Shown: piece by piece, positions 27,361 to 37,792 of the stretch
How the letters are laid out: every line of letters begins with the position of its first letter
Position numbering within the stretch: position 1 is the stretch's first letter
NCBI RefSeq assembly: GCF_000253115.1
Contig: NC_014145.1
Coordinates: forward strand, 310,001-374,000
Origin: Thiomonas arsenitoxydans
GTDB taxonomy: Bacteria > Pseudomonadota > Gammaproteobacteria > Burkholderiales > Burkholderiaceae_C
Reading direction: 5' to 3'
DNA length: 64,000 nucleotides
Position numbers and translations under genes: made by a program
Notes under the pieces: generated by a model
Told to the model about the DNA's origin: nothing
The model's input: only the letters and a program-made list of their open reading frames with translations
The model's database searches: none

Positions 27361-27540
27361 GCCAGCAGCACGCGCGTCTGAAACGCGCCTTTGTTTTTTC
27401 GTTCCTGCGAACCTTCTCGCCGCCCCGCGCTCTGACCCTCTGCCGCGAGATCCAGCGTGCGCGGCAAAACTTCGTCACCCCTGTCACGCCCTCAGGCTGC
27501 TAGGGTGTCGGTTTTCTGTTTTGAGTCTCAGGATTCGCCT

Positions 27541-28782
27541 ATGTCCGTTCAATCGTTTGTCGCCGCCTGCAGCGCGGCCTGTCTACTCGCGCTGTCGCCT
27601 TTGGCGCAGGCCGCCCCCACTCCAGCGGCAGCTCCCGCCGCAACGACTCCGGCCCCGAGTGCCGCAGCCGCTCCCCTCACGCCGATGCAGGCCATGCTGG
27701 CCACCGTTCCGCCGCCCAAGCTCGATGCGCGGGCCTGGCTGGTGGTCGATCTGACCAGCGGACAGATCCTCGCCGAGCACGACGCCCACGCTCAGGAGGC
27801 GCCGGCCTCGCTGACCAAGCTGATGACGGCTTACTTGACCTTCAAGGCCTTGAAAGAAGGCACCATCAAGCTCAACCAGATGGTGACCGAATCGAAAGAG
27901 GCCTGGCAGACCGGTGGCTCGCGCATGTTCATCGACCCGCGAGTGCCGGTGTCGGTCAACGACCTGCTGTTGGGCATGATCGTGCAATCGGGCAATGACG
28001 CCGCGATGACGCTGGCGCAGACGGTGGGCGGCTCGGTGAGCGCCTTCGTCGCCATGATGAACCGCCAGGCGCAGCAGTGGGGTCTTAAGGGCACGCATTT
28101 CATGGACCCGACGGGCTTGCCCGACCCCGGCCACCACACCACGGCGTATGACCTCTCCATCATCGCTACCCACATCATCCGCGACTTTCCGGCCGATTAC
28201 GCGCGCTATTTCAAGGTCAAGGAATTCACCTACAACCACATCACCCAGCCCAACCGCGTCAGCCTGCTGTTCACCGATCCTTCCGTGGACGGCATGAAAA
28301 CGGGTTACACCTCCGAGGCGGGTTACTGCATGATTACCTCGGCGCTGCGCCAATTTCCCAACGGCCCGCGTCGCCTGCTCACCGTGGTGATGGGCACACC
28401 CACCGAGCGGGCCCGCGGCGAGGAGAGCCAGGTGCTGCTCAACTGGGCTTATCAGAACTTCGACGACATCGTGCTGGCCTCGCCCGGCAAGCCGGTACTG
28501 ACTGCGCCCGTCTGGAAGGGCGTGGATAACAAAGTGGAACTGGGCTCCTCGGTGCCGGTGGTCATTTCGGTGCCGCGCGGCATGGGCAAAGACCTTCAGA
28601 CCAAGGTGGTGCGGCCCGACCCGCTGGTGGCGCCGCTGCAGGCCGGGCAGCGCGTCGGCCAACTCGACGTGAGCATGAGCGGCAAGCCGCTGGCGGTCTA
28701 TCCGCTGGAGGTCATCAAGGCCGTGCCCGAAGCGGGTCTGTTCGGCCGCGCTTGGGACAGCTTGCGCCTGATGATCAAGTAG
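27541..28782 (+). CDS. dacC: D-alanyl-D-alanine carboxypeptidase (PBP5/6 type)
   Basis: A 413-residue peptidoglycan DD-carboxypeptidase with a signal peptide ending near AQAAP and a proline/alanine-rich linker. The three penicillin-binding motifs are present: SLTK, SGN and KTG (in GMKTGYT). A C-terminal beta domain and an amphipathic end (RAWDSLRLMIK) anchor it to the outer face of the inner membrane. The dacA/dacC distinction is not certain. Convergent with miaB over a shared hairpin. Confidence 0.9.
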   Translation: MSVQSFVAACSAACLLALSPLAQAAPTPAAAPAATTPAPSAAAAPLTPMQAMLATVPPPKLDARAWLVVDLTSGQILAEHDAHAQEAPASLTKLMTAYLTFKALKEGTIKLNQMVTESKEAWQTGGSRMFIDPRVPVSVNDLLLGMIVQSGNDAAMTLAQTVGGSVSAFVAMMNRQAQQWGLKGTHFMDPTGLPDPGHHTTAYDLSIIATHIIRDFPADYARYFKVKEFTYNHITQPNRVSLLFTDPSVDGMKTGYTSEAGYCMITSALRQFPNGPRRLLTVVMGTPTERARGEESQVLLNWAYQNFDDIVLASPGKPVLTAPVWKGVDNKVELGSSVPVVISVPRGMGKDLQTKVVRPDPLVAPLQAGQRVGQLDVSMSGKPLAVYPLEVIKAVPEAGLFGRAWDSLRLMIK

Positions 28783-28790
28783 AGCGCACA

Positions 28791-28833
28791 GGCTGAAGCG
28801 GATCAGACCGCCGCGGCCTGATCCGCTTCAGCC
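28791..28833. terminator. 16-bp perfect inverted repeat shared by dacC and the end of miaB
   Basis: GGCTGAAGCGGATCAG (28791-28806) and CTGATCCGCTTCAGCC (28818-28833) pair perfectly around an 11-base loop. The right arm and loop lie in the last codons of miaB. No long T-run follows on either strand. It most likely ends both convergent transcripts or protects their 3' ends. Confidence 0.6.
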
Positions 28834-30146
28834 ATGCACACCTCGCCGCGCAGCGAGTGCGGGTAGGCCGTGGTGATGCGCACCGGCACGATCTGGCCGA
28901 TCAACCGCGCGTTGGCCTTCAGGTGCACGATGCGGTTGTTTTCGGTGCGGCCCTGCAGTTCCGAGGGGTCTTTCTTGCTCGGCCCTTCGATGAGCACGGC
29001 CTGTTCCGTGTCCACCATGGCGGCGCTGATGGCCGAAGCCTGAGCCTCGATCTGCGCCTGCAAGGTCTGCAGCCGCTTGAGCTTGACGTCGGCCGGGGTG
29101 TCATCCGCCAGATTAGCTGCCGGGGTGCCGGGGCGCGGGCTGAAAATGAAACTGAAGCTGGCGTCGAACTGCATGTCCTCGATCAGCTTCATCAGCTGCG
29201 TGAAGTCGGCATCGGTCTCGCCCGGAAAGCCGACGATGAAGTCGGAGCCGATGCAGATATCGGGGCGCACCGCGCGCAGCCGCCGCACGATGCTCTTGAA
29301 CTCCAGCGCGCTATAGCCGCGCTTCATCGCCGCCAGAATGCGGTCGCTGCCATGCTGCACCGGCAGGTGCACATGGTTGACCAGTTTGGGAATACGGCCG
29401 TAGGCATCGATCAGCCGCTGGGTGAATTCCTTCGGATGGCTGGTGGTGTAGCGGATGCGTTCGATGCCGTCGATCTCTGCCACGCATTCCAGCAGAAAGG
29501 CGAAATCTTCGCCCTCTCCCGAGCCCAGCCAGGCGTTGACGTTCTGGCCCAGCAGCGTCACCTCGCGCACGCCTAGCGAGGCCAGTTCGGCCACCTCGGT
29601 GAGCACGTCGACCAGGGGGCGCGAGACTTCCTCACCGCGGGTGTAGGGCACCACGCAATAGCTGCAATACTTGCTGCAGCCTTCCATGATGGAGACAAAG
29701 GCGCTTGGGCCCTCCACCCGTGCGGGCGGCAGGTGATCGAATTTTTCGATTTCCGGAAAGCTGATATCGACCTGCGCACGCCCGAGCGCCTGGCGCTGCG
29801 CAATGAGCTGCGGCAGCCGGTGCAGCGTTTGCGGGCCAAACACCAGATCGACATAAGGCGCGCGCTTGACGATGGCCTCGCCTTCCTGGCTCGCCACACA
29901 GCCGCCCACGCCGATCAGCAGATTCGGCTTGTCGGCCTTGAGCTCGCGCAGGCGCCCCAGATCGCTGAACACTTTTTCCTGCGCCTTTTCGCGAATGGAG
30001 CAGGTGTTGAGCAAAATGAGATCGGCTTCCTGCGGCGTTGCCACGGGTTCATAGCCTTCAGCCGCCCCGAGCACGTCGGCCATCTTGGCCGAGTCGTACT
30101 CGTTCATCTGGCAGCCGAACGTCTTGATAAAGACCTTTTTTGTCAC
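28803..30146 (-). CDS. miaB: tRNA-2-methylthio-N6-dimethylallyladenosine synthase MiaB
   Basis: A 447-residue radical-SAM methylthiotransferase modifying A37 of tRNAs. The N-terminal domain has three cysteines (FGCQMN, TCSIRE, GGCVAS) for one [4Fe-4S] cluster; the radical SAM site is CSKYCSYC; a C-terminal TRAM-like part binds tRNA. The homology begins at a GTG (30146), as [12 protein letters not shown], with no strong ribosome site, 14 bases after the upstream exported protein gene. Confidence 0.93.
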   Translation of the reverse strand: MTKKVFIKTFGCQMNEYDSAKMADVLGAAEGYEPVATPQEADLILLNTCSIREKAQEKVFSDLGRLRELKADKPNLLIGVGGCVASQEGEAIVKRAPYVDLVFGPQTLHRLPQLIAQRQALGRAQVDISFPEIEKFDHLPPARVEGPSAFVSIMEGCSKYCSYCVVPYTRGEEVSRPLVDVLTEVAELASLGVREVTLLGQNVNAWLGSGEGEDFAFLLECVAEIDGIERIRYTTSHPKEFTQRLIDAYGRIPKLVNHVHLPVQHGSDRILAAMKRGYSALEFKSIVRRLRAVRPDICIGSDFIVGFPGETDADFTQLMKLIEDMQFDASFSFIFSPRPGTPAANLADDTPADVKLKRLQTLQAQIEAQASAISAAMVDTEQAVLIEGPSKKDPSELQGRTENNRIVHLKANARLIGQIVPVRITTAYPHSLRGEVCMAEADQAAAV

Positions 30147-30160
30147 GATGGAAGCGTCCG

Positions 30161-30526
30161 TCAATTGCTGAAAAACAGCCCGCACTGTCCCGGCGCCTTG
30201 GGCAACTGAAGCTGGCTGGCCGTGGAATCGCTCACCAGCCACACGCGAAACACATTGCCCATCGCGTCGGTCTGAAACACCACCGGGGCCTGCAGCCCGT
30301 TGAGCTGGTTGCGGGGAATGATGCGGTTTAGCGGGCTGATCACCCGCGTGCCTGGGCCGAGGGTGTAATCGGTGCAGTTGATGCTGACGTTCGGAAACGC
30401 GCCAAACGTCGCTAGGCCCTGCAGGCTGCCCATCGGGTAGTTCATCTGCGCGTAAGCCGCGCCCAGGCTGCCCAGACACAGCGCCGCCCCAAGGGTCATC
30501 CGACGCAGCAACGGTTGAAGTTTCAT
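30161..30526 (-). CDS. Small exported protein of unknown function
   Basis: A 121-residue protein with a clear signal peptide ([20 protein letters not shown], cut near AYAQ). The mature part is about 95 residues and has two cysteines (INCTDY and GQCGLF) that could form a disulfide. The ATG has a CAGGAG site. I do not recognise the family. It lies just upstream of miaB on the same strand. Confidence 0.7.
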   Translation of the reverse strand: MKLQPLLRRMTLGAALCLGSLGAAYAQMNYPMGSLQGLATFGAFPNVSINCTDYTLGPGTRVISPLNRIIPRNQLNGLQAPVVFQTDAMGNVFRVWLVSDSTASQLQLPKAPGQCGLFFSN

Positions 30527-30566
30527 GGCCGACTCCTGGACAAAAAACGGTTCGCTTGGCGCGCAA

Positions 30567-30599
30567 AACAAAAAAGCCCAGGCAACAACGCATGGGCTT
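30567..30599 (-). terminator. Intrinsic terminator after tRNA-Met
   Basis: On the minus strand AAGCCCA and TGGGCTT (30599-30593 and 30580-30574) form a stem followed by a T-run. It lies about 80 bases after the tRNA and before the next gene on that strand. Confidence 0.7.
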
Positions 30600-30676
30600 G
30601 GATCAGCGCCCACGAATTCGGCGCGAAGGGTGCAAACGAGAAGCCTACGAAAAAAACGATGTGGGCTGGAAAACGA

Positions 30677-30753
<77 letters not shown>

Positions 30754-30784
30754 AACACGCAAACAAGCCGCGCAGTATAGCGCA

Positions 30785-31570
30785 TCATTTGTTCGTGAAA
30801 AGCGGTTTTCGTTTTTCCAGGAAAGCCGCCATACCCTCCTTCTGGTCGGCCGTAGCGAACAGCGACTGAAACAGCCGACGCTCGAAACGCAAACCTTCGG
30901 ACAGCGACGATTCAAACGCGCGGTTCACGCTTTCCTTGGCCATGAGCACCGAAGGCTGCGAGAAGCCGGCCATGGTTTCGGCCATCGCCACGGCCTCATC
31001 GAGTGTCTGCTGCAGCGGCACGACCCGCGCGACCAGGCCGCTGCGCTCGGCCTCAAGCGCGTCCATCATCCGGCCGGTGAGGATCAGATCCATGGCCTTG
31101 GCTTTGCCCACGGCGCGCGTCAGCCGCTGGGTGCCGCCGGCGCCGGGAATGATGCCGAGCTTGATTTCGGGCTGGCCGAACTGGGCGTTGTCGGCGGCCA
31201 CGATGAGATCGCACATCATCGCCAGCTCGCAGCCCCCGCCCAGCGCGAAGCCGCGCACCGCCGCAATCACCGGCTTGCGGATCTGCATCATCGCTTCCCA
31301 GTTGCGGGTGATGAAGTCTTCGGTGTAGCTGGCCGGAAAGGTCTTTTTCGCCATGGCCGAGATGTCGGCCCCGGCGGCGAAGGCCTTGTCGCTGCCGGTG
31401 ACGACCATGCAGCCGATGGCTGGATCCGCGTCAAACGCTTTCAGCGCGGCGCCCAGCGCGTCCATCAGGGCGTCGTTCAGGGCGTTGAGTTGCTTGGGTC
31501 GATTGAGGGTGATGAGGCCGACGTGGCCTCGGGTTTCGGTCAGGACGACGGCGTCGTCAGGGGTCTCCAT
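30785..31570 (-). CDS. Enoyl-CoA hydratase/isomerase family protein
   Basis: A 261-residue crotonase-fold enzyme that hydrates 2-enoyl-CoA in fatty or aromatic acid breakdown. Oxyanion-hole segments '[10 protein letters not shown]' and '[13 protein letters not shown]' and the two catalytic glutamates (in CELAM and QPEIKLG) are present. ATG 31570 is preferred to 31576 because the AGGAG site then has normal spacing. No other beta-oxidation genes are adjacent. Confidence 0.9.
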   Translation of the reverse strand: METPDDAVVLTETRGHVGLITLNRPKQLNALNDALMDALGAALKAFDADPAIGCMVVTGSDKAFAAGADISAMAKKTFPASYTEDFITRNWEAMMQIRKPVIAAVRGFALGGGCELAMMCDLIVAADNAQFGQPEIKLGIIPGAGGTQRLTRAVGKAKAMDLILTGRMMDALEAERSGLVARVVPLQQTLDEAVAMAETMAGFSQPSVLMAKESVNRAFESSLSEGLRFERRLFQSLFATADQKEGMAAFLEKRKPLFTNK

Positions 31571-31607
31571 GGGCATCTCCTAAAGGGTCATTCAAGGGCA
31601 TTGTGCG

Positions 31608-33503
31608 TCACAGTGCGGTGCCCATCCAGGCGCTCAGACGTTGGCGCTGCGCGGGGCGCGGCTTGTCGGCTAGCCGCAGTTGCACGCGGCTGTCGGGCAG
31701 CGCAAACCAAGGCGTTTCGCTGTGCTGCTCCAGATCTTGCCGCAGCCAGGTGAGACGCCACACATCGCCCGCTCGGACCTGTGCGTGGCGGCGCTCGATC
31801 GCGGCTTTGCGCGCCCGCTCGCCGTCCAGCGTGAGCAGCAGATCGCCAGCGGCCAGCCCGGCGCGTTCGGCCCAGCCGCCGTTGCGCACGCGCTGCACGC
31901 TCAGCCAGCCGCCGGCCTGTTCCTGCGCGGCCAGCCCCAGCGCGTCGAGCGGAGTGTCTTCCTGCGAGGCCCATTGAATGCCGAAATCAGCGAACTGCGT
32001 CTTGACGGGAGGCAGCTCAGTGCCGTGAACATGGCGACGGAAGAAGGCGCGCCAGTCGAGGCCGCTCACTTCCTTGAGCAGCGCGGGCAGGGCGTCTTCG
32101 GCCACGCCTTCGGCGCGCAGCGGCGCGTCGGCGCGGCCATAGCGCGTCCACAGCAGACGCATCACGTCGTCCAGCGTGGCCGCGCTTTCGCGGCGCAGCC
32201 GCAGGTCGATGGACAAGGCGACCAGCGCGCCGAGCTGGTAGTAGCTCACCGTGGCGTTGGCGGTGTTTTCATCGGGGCGGTAATACTTGGTCCAGGCATC
32301 GAAGCTGGCCTCGGCCACGCTTTGAACCTGGCGCCCGGGCGTGCGCAGCACCGCGCCGAGGGTGCGGGCCAGACCGTCGAGGTATTGCTGCGGCGTGATC
32401 AGCCCCGCGCGCAACACCATCAGATCGTCGTAATACGCGGTGAAGCCCTCGAACAGCCACAGCAGAGTGGTGGGGTTTTCGGCTTGAAGGTCGTAGGGCG
32501 TGAAGACCTGCGGCTTGATGCGCTTGACGTTCCAGGCGTGGAAGTATTCGTGGCTGCACAGGCCGAGAAAGTCGCGATAGTCGCTGTGGGGGCTATGGGC
32601 GCTGTCGGTGTCTTGCAGGCGCGGGTGCGGCAGGCTGCGGCGGGTGCACATCAGAGCGGTGCTGTCGGCATGTTCCAGCCCGCCGTAGCCCTCGGCGGTC
32701 GGTGCGACCATGAACAGGTACTCGGCAAACGGTGCGCGCTTGCTACGGGGCTCGAACAGGGCGATCTGCGCACTGCAGATGCGCTTGAGGTCGCGCGCCA
32801 GCCGCCGGGTATCCACGGTGTCGTGCAGCCGATTGCCCAGGGCGATGACCATGGCATGCGGGGCCCCGCCCGCGCTGAACTCCAGCCGCAGTAGTTCGCC
32901 CATTTCAACGGGATGGTCGATCAGCGCGTCGTAGTTTGCCGCGCGTCGGCTGCCGAAGCCGTTGGCGTCGCATTGAACCGCGGGCAAGGTGGTGGCCACT
33001 GTCCAGTGCGGCGCGAAGTCGGGGCAGGCGAGGGTGACGGTGTGCGGTTGCTGCTCGCGTCCAGCGGCTGCGAGCAGCAGGCTGCTGGCGTTGAAAAAGC
33101 CGCGCTGGGTATCGAGGTAGGCGGTGCGTACCGAGAGATCGAAGGCATACACCGAGTAGCGCAGCCGTAGCGGCCCGTTGCACGGAGCGGCGCGCCAGCG
33201 GTTCTTGGCGATTTTGTGTAGTGCGATGGGTTTGTCGGCGCACCAGGCCTGCACCTGCAAGACATGGCGGGCGAACTCGCGCACCAGATAGCTGCCGGGA
33301 ATCCAGACCGGGAGCCAGAACTCCTGCCCCGCTGGTTCCGGGTGGGGCAGGTCGAGCTCGACCAGAAACTGGTGCGCGAGTGCATCGGCAACCGATACCC
33401 GGTAGCTCGGGCCGGTCTGCGAGCTGCCGGGAGGGGCTTGGACAAGGGCGGCGGTACGGGAACGAGGTGAGGCAGAGGAGGTCATGGTGTCGTGCGCTGG
33501 CAT
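31608..33503 (-). CDS. M61-family peptidase with PDZ domain
   Basis: A 631-residue glycyl-aminopeptidase-like protein. An N-terminal beta domain ('WLPVWIPGSYLVREFARHV') is followed by the zinc site HEYFH (about residue 317) in 'CSHEYFHAWNVKRI' and a C-terminal PDZ domain ('GGWAERAGLAAGDLLLTLDG'). No signal peptide is visible, so it is probably cytoplasmic. An alternative ATG at 33485 would trim six residues. Confidence 0.88.
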   Translation of the reverse strand: MPAHDTMTSSASPRSRTAALVQAPPGSSQTGPSYRVSVADALAHQFLVELDLPHPEPAGQEFWLPVWIPGSYLVREFARHVLQVQAWCADKPIALHKIAKNRWRAAPCNGPLRLRYSVYAFDLSVRTAYLDTQRGFFNASSLLLAAAGREQQPHTVTLACPDFAPHWTVATTLPAVQCDANGFGSRRAANYDALIDHPVEMGELLRLEFSAGGAPHAMVIALGNRLHDTVDTRRLARDLKRICSAQIALFEPRSKRAPFAEYLFMVAPTAEGYGGLEHADSTALMCTRRSLPHPRLQDTDSAHSPHSDYRDFLGLCSHEYFHAWNVKRIKPQVFTPYDLQAENPTTLLWLFEGFTAYYDDLMVLRAGLITPQQYLDGLARTLGAVLRTPGRQVQSVAEASFDAWTKYYRPDENTANATVSYYQLGALVALSIDLRLRRESAATLDDVMRLLWTRYGRADAPLRAEGVAEDALPALLKEVSGLDWRAFFRRHVHGTELPPVKTQFADFGIQWASQEDTPLDALGLAAQEQAGGWLSVQRVRNGGWAERAGLAAGDLLLTLDGERARKAAIERRHAQVRAGDVWRLTWLRQDLEQHSETPWFALPDSRVQLRLADKPRPAQRQRLSAWMGTAL

Positions 33504-33646
33504 TGATCGGGCGCGTTGTTGTCAGGGAGCACAGAATTAGTAAATCCAGATTTGAGTGTTTCAAAACCCATGCTAACCTGCCGGAAATATTCAGGCTTGG
33601 TACTTTCAACAACGCTCTTCAACAACGACTAAGCGGCACCTTCATC

Positions 33647-34438
33647 GTGGAACGCGACGTTTTTTCTGAGATTGCCGCACATGCGGGAGCGGGGGCTCCG
33701 GCACTGGTTTATCAACCGCAGGTAAGTTTCCCGGCGGGGCAGGTCATCGGGCTGGAGGTGCTGTTCCGCTGGCGTGCGGAAGATGCGCCGAAGCGGCATT
33801 CCCCGCTGATGTTCCTGCCGCAACTGACCCCTGCACAGACCAGCGAGCTGTTTTTCTGGGTGATGGAAGAAGCCATCTCCGAGGCGCGGGTGCTGTCCAA
33901 CTGGACGGGCTGGAACGGCTACATCTCGGTCAATATCGAGGCCGATCAGATCGGCGATCCGGCGCTGATCGAGCACATCAGTAGTACCCTGCAGCGCTAC
34001 GCTTGGGCGCCCGAGCGCCTGATGGTCGAGGTGACCGAGCGCCGCGCCATTCCAGCGTTTCCCAGCGTGGCGCGCAATGTGCAGTCGCTGCGCAAATCGG
34101 GCGTGCGGGTGGCGATGGACGATTTCGGCGAGGGCTACGCCTCGTTCGAATACCTCAAGATCCTCGATCCGAGCGACATCAAGATTCCGGCCAGCTTCAC
34201 GGCGGATGTGACCAAGGACGTGCGCAACGCGGAAATCGTGCGCGGGCTCGTCGACATCTCCCGGCGCCTGTCGATCAACGTGGTCGCCGAGGGCGTGGAA
34301 ACGCGCGAATGCGCCCAGGCGCTGCACGGCATGGGCCTGCAAAGCATGCAGGGCTATCTGTTCGGCGAGCCGCGCGAGCTCGAGGAATGGGCGCAACTGC
34401 TCAAACAGCCCGGCGCCAGCGTGTTGCAGCCCAGTTGA
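33647..34438 (+). CDS. EAL-domain protein (c-di-GMP phosphodiesterase-like)
   Basis: A 263-residue stand-alone EAL domain from a GTG; the frame is open upstream but lies antisense to the M61 gene and has no ATG. Motifs: 'YQPQ', EVLFRW in place of EAL, 'SVNIEADQ', 'MVEVTERRAI', 'DDFGEGYAS', 'DIKIPASF' where KID is usual, 'VVAEGVET' and 'QGYLFG'. Most metal ligands remain, so it may hydrolyse or only bind c-di-GMP. No sensory domain is fused. Confidence 0.78.
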   Translation: MERDVFSEIAAHAGAGAPALVYQPQVSFPAGQVIGLEVLFRWRAEDAPKRHSPLMFLPQLTPAQTSELFFWVMEEAISEARVLSNWTGWNGYISVNIEADQIGDPALIEHISSTLQRYAWAPERLMVEVTERRAIPAFPSVARNVQSLRKSGVRVAMDDFGEGYASFEYLKILDPSDIKIPASFTADVTKDVRNAEIVRGLVDISRRLSINVVAEGVETRECAQALHGMGLQSMQGYLFGEPRELEEWAQLLKQPGASVLQPS

Positions 34439-34527
34439 AGCAAGGCGTCACCCCAGGTCACATTTCGACACCCCGTCTCCTGTTTTTTCCATTCATCATG
34501 GAGGAACGATAAATACAGGAGACAAAC

Positions 34528-34944
34528 ATGAGCACCATCCTGGCGCCAGTCGGCGCTGAAGCGTCTGAGGGCCCCCGCCCCGGCCACCACGGCGCGCCCA
34601 CCATCGCGGCGCGCATCGACCGCCTGCCTCCCTCGAAGACCGTGCGCAATATGGTCATCCTGCTCTCGCTGGGCGGGCTGTTCGAGTTTTACGACCTGTT
34701 TCTGACCGCTTATATCGCGCCCGGTTTGTTCAAAAGCGGGGTGTTCACCGCGACCACCAAGGGACTGTTCGGCTTTCAGGGGATTGCCAGCTTTGTCGCG
34801 GCCCTTTTTCTCGGTTTGTGGGTGGGCACGCTGTTCGTGAGCTGGCTGTCCGACCGGTATGGGCGGCGCGCGGTCTATACCTGGGCCTTGCTCTGGTATT
34901 GCATCGCCACCCTCATCATGGCGTATGAACTCTCCCACCGCTAA
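34528..34944 (+). pseudogene. MFS transporter gene truncated by an insertion element
   Basis: The first 130 or so codons encode the N-terminal helices of an MFS metabolite transporter ('[20 protein letters not shown]', '[17 protein letters not shown]'). The ribosome site AGGAG and ATG are intact. After helix four the frame enters the tnpB element and stops in 138 codons; typical members are about 400-450 residues. No MFS sequence resumes after the element, so the rest was lost or displaced. Confidence 0.85.
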
Positions 34945-36215
34945 ACGCAGAGCGTTGTAGCGAGGGTTTCGCGGGTCACAGACTTTGACTTGCCCCGTTG
35001 CCGGGGCAGAGGTTTGGGTCTCGCCGCCACGCCCGTCCCAGGCGTGTTCGCGTCGATGAGCACCACCAACGCGCTGTTCTGGTCGCGCGGCATGACATGC
35101 CCGCAGTGCGGGCAGACATGCAGGCGGTCTGCGAGCGTCTTGGGCACAATTTCCCAACACGCCGCGCACCGCTGCGACGGTTTGAGTGGGCGCGTATCGC
35201 TCAAGTGCAGCCGTGTACCAGCCTCTTCCGCTTTGTACGCGAGCATCTGATGCGCCATGCCGAATGCCGCCGAGAGAATTTCCCGGTTGAGTCCGGCCTT
35301 TTGCCGCACGCGTCGCCCCGGCTCCTGTTCGGTGCTTCGGGCGCTGCGGCTCATGTTCTTGGGAGCCAGTTGCTCCGTGGCCAGGACGGCGCATTGCTGC
35401 ACCATCCGGGTCGTTTCCTGATGCACGAAGTCCCGGCGCAGGTTGGCGATGCGATCGTGCAGCCGGGCCACACGCTGCCCTAGGCGCCCGTGCCTCACCG
35501 AGCCCCGGCGCTTGCGGGCGCGCTGGCGTTGCAGATCAGCGAGCTTGGGGAGTTCTTCACGGAGCCAGCGCGGATTCGCGATAATCTGCCCATCGTCGAA
35601 CGTGGCCCAGTCCGTGACGCCGAAGTCCACACCCCGGCACCGGTCTGCTTTGCGCTGCCGCGCACAGGCTTCTTCGGGCACGCGCAGCGTCACCGATACG
35701 AACCACTGGCCGTTCCTGCGCGTGAGGGTGAGGTCGTTGGGCTTGGACTCACTCCCAAAGCGGTGCTGTCCGCGTGCCCGGATGAAAAGGGCGTCTTTGC
35801 CGCTACCCAGCCGCAGCGTGGCGCCACGCCCGCCATGCCCCATCAGCTTCCATCCAGCCGGATCGGGGTACGCGAAGCCGGAGAATCGCTTGGCCGACTT
35901 GAACCGTGGGAAGCCGGGCGTCTGCCCGGCCTTGACGCGGCGGAAGAATGCAGCGAACGCCAGATCCAAACGCCGCAGCGTTTGTTGCAATGCGTGGCTG
36001 CCGAGTTCGACGAACTCGGGCCGATCGGCCTTGATCGCGGGCAACGCATTCTGTTGCTCGTAGTAGCTGATCGACTTCTTGGCTTTGCGCCACGCGTCGA
36101 TGCGCTCTTCGAGTGCTGCGTTGTACAACTCGCAGTGCAGCCGCGTCCACGCCTCAAGCCGCGCAGACTGCGCGGCATTGGGGTAGAGTTTGAACGTGAC
36201 TTTGCGACGTTGCAT
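34941..36215 (-). CDS. tnpB: TnpB-family RNA-guided nuclease / OrfB transposase-associated protein
   Basis: A 424-residue TnpB. The N-terminal '[15 protein letters not shown]' helix domain is followed by a split RuvC nuclease: [10 protein letters not shown] (Asp), [11 protein letters not shown] (Glu) and [10 protein letters not shown] (Asp). The zinc ribbon CAAC...CPHC lies between the last two. All three catalytic acidic residues appear intact. TnpB proteins cut DNA guided by an RNA made from the element's right end. A CCCCG-TTGC-CGGGG hairpin sits near 34990-35005 inside the gene's 3' end. Confidence 0.9.
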   Translation of the reverse strand: MQRRKVTFKLYPNAAQSARLEAWTRLHCELYNAALEERIDAWRKAKKSISYYEQQNALPAIKADRPEFVELGSHALQQTLRRLDLAFAAFFRRVKAGQTPGFPRFKSAKRFSGFAYPDPAGWKLMGHGGRGATLRLGSGKDALFIRARGQHRFGSESKPNDLTLTRRNGQWFVSVTLRVPEEACARQRKADRCRGVDFGVTDWATFDDGQIIANPRWLREELPKLADLQRQRARKRRGSVRHGRLGQRVARLHDRIANLRRDFVHQETTRMVQQCAVLATEQLAPKNMSRSARSTEQEPGRRVRQKAGLNREILSAAFGMAHQMLAYKAEEAGTRLHLSDTRPLKPSQRCAACWEIVPKTLADRLHVCPHCGHVMPRDQNSALVVLIDANTPGTGVAARPKPLPRQRGKSKSVTRETLATTLCV

Positions 36216-36223
36216 GCTGTTAT

Positions 36224-36237
36224 TTTATCCAGATAAA
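36224..36237. repeat. Short perfect dyad at the tnpB 5' side
   Basis: TTTATC and GATAAA flank CA just upstream of the tnpB start. It may be the left-end subterminal hairpin of the element or part of its promoter. Confidence 0.45.
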
Positions 36238-36397
36238 GAGGAACAAGAAAACGAAAACTGCCCGCTTGACCCCCTCCTGCCCGGACGGCTTCGCCTGAGT
36301 GACGCTGTGCGTCAGGCCGGTCGAGGAAGGGGAATGCGCGGGTATATGTTCAAATCGGCGACGGATAATGGGCCGTCTTCATTCCCTGCGGCCCGCC

Positions 36398-37222
36398 ATG
36401 ACCTCCACCGATCTCATCGTTCCAGACCCCGTATTTCGCCGCGTTCCCGCCGCATTCGGCCTGCGCTGGTGGATGGCTGGCTGGCGCAGTTTCATGCAGG
36501 CGCCGCTGCCCTGGCTGGGCCTGGCCGTGGCGCTGCTCGTGCTGCTGTGGCTATTGGCCGAGTTGCCGATGGGCGGGCTGCTTTCGCAATGGCTGAGTCT
36601 GCCGCTGCTGGCTTTCGGCGTGATTTTTGCCGCGCTGCTGCGCAAGCGGGCGGAGCAGGCGCGAGCGATGACGCCACAAGGCATGCCGGTCGAACCCCAA
36701 AATGAAGGCACGCTGTCGTCGACCACGCAGAGGTGGACCGGCCGCATCGGCCCGCTGTTGCTGGTCTCCCTGCTGGTGCTTGCGCTGGGCGGCGTGATCG
36801 GCGCGGTGATCGTGATGGGGCTGGGCGCGATGTTCGGCCTGGGGCTGGCCAGCTTTGGCGCGTTTGCCAAAGTCATGACCCCCGGCGTAGGCATGGCCGC
36901 AGGTCTGGGCGCCTTGGCGGGTTCGCTCATGACCTTGCTGCTGTTGGTGCTGCTGGCGCTCTATCTGTTCAGCGTGGCGTTCTGGTTCGTCAATACGCTG
37001 GTGGCGCTCGGGGGCGTCAGTCCGTGGAATGCGGTCAAGCTGTCGGTGCGGGCCGGGTTCACCAATCTGGCGCCCATTACCTTGTTCACCGTGTTGCTGC
37101 TGCCGATTTCCATCGTGGCCATGTTGCCGTTCGGCCTCGGCCTGCTGGTGCTGTTTCCCGTGCTGTCGGGTGCGTCGTTTGCGTCGTACCACGACGTGTT
37201 TGGCGACGAGGCGGCGGCCTGA
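36398..37222 (+). CDS. BPSS1780-like polytopic membrane protein
   Basis: A 274-residue membrane protein with about six helices and a short hydrophilic loop after helix two. The pattern ('GWRSFMQAPLPWLGLAVALL', 'SPWNAVKLSVRAGFTNLAPI') resembles the BPSS1780 family of Burkholderiales, of unknown role. The ATG at 36398 matches the start of homologous-looking sequence. Next to apt, 24 bases apart. Confidence 0.7.
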   Translation: MTSTDLIVPDPVFRRVPAAFGLRWWMAGWRSFMQAPLPWLGLAVALLVLLWLLAELPMGGLLSQWLSLPLLAFGVIFAALLRKRAEQARAMTPQGMPVEPQNEGTLSSTTQRWTGRIGPLLLVSLLVLALGGVIGAVIVMGLGAMFGLGLASFGAFAKVMTPGVGMAAGLGALAGSLMTLLLLVLLALYLFSVAFWFVNTLVALGGVSPWNAVKLSVRAGFTNLAPITLFTVLLLPISIVAMLPFGLGLLVLFPVLSGASFASYHDVFGDEAAA

Positions 37223-37246
37223 ATTTTGTTTGTTGAACGGATCACC

Positions 37247-37791
<545 letters not shown>

Positions 37792-37792
<1 letters not shown>

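Larger units (their letters stand above)
34925..36240 (-). mobile_element. tnpB-only insertion element (IS200/IS605 or IS607 group)
   Basis: The element holds one gene, tnpB-like, and no TnpA. Its right end is inferred at about 34925 from a GCGGTGGGAG string just after the gene, as in other such elements, and from the point where MFS homology stops. The left end is not certain; a perfect dyad TTTATC-CA-GATAAA lies at 36224-36237, next to the start codon side. Ends are approximate. Confidence 0.7.

Noticed and set aside
34941..36215. CRISPR-Cas12 effector
   Set aside because: Size, N-terminal region and lone position fit TnpB. No repeat-spacer array or other cas gene exists in the window.
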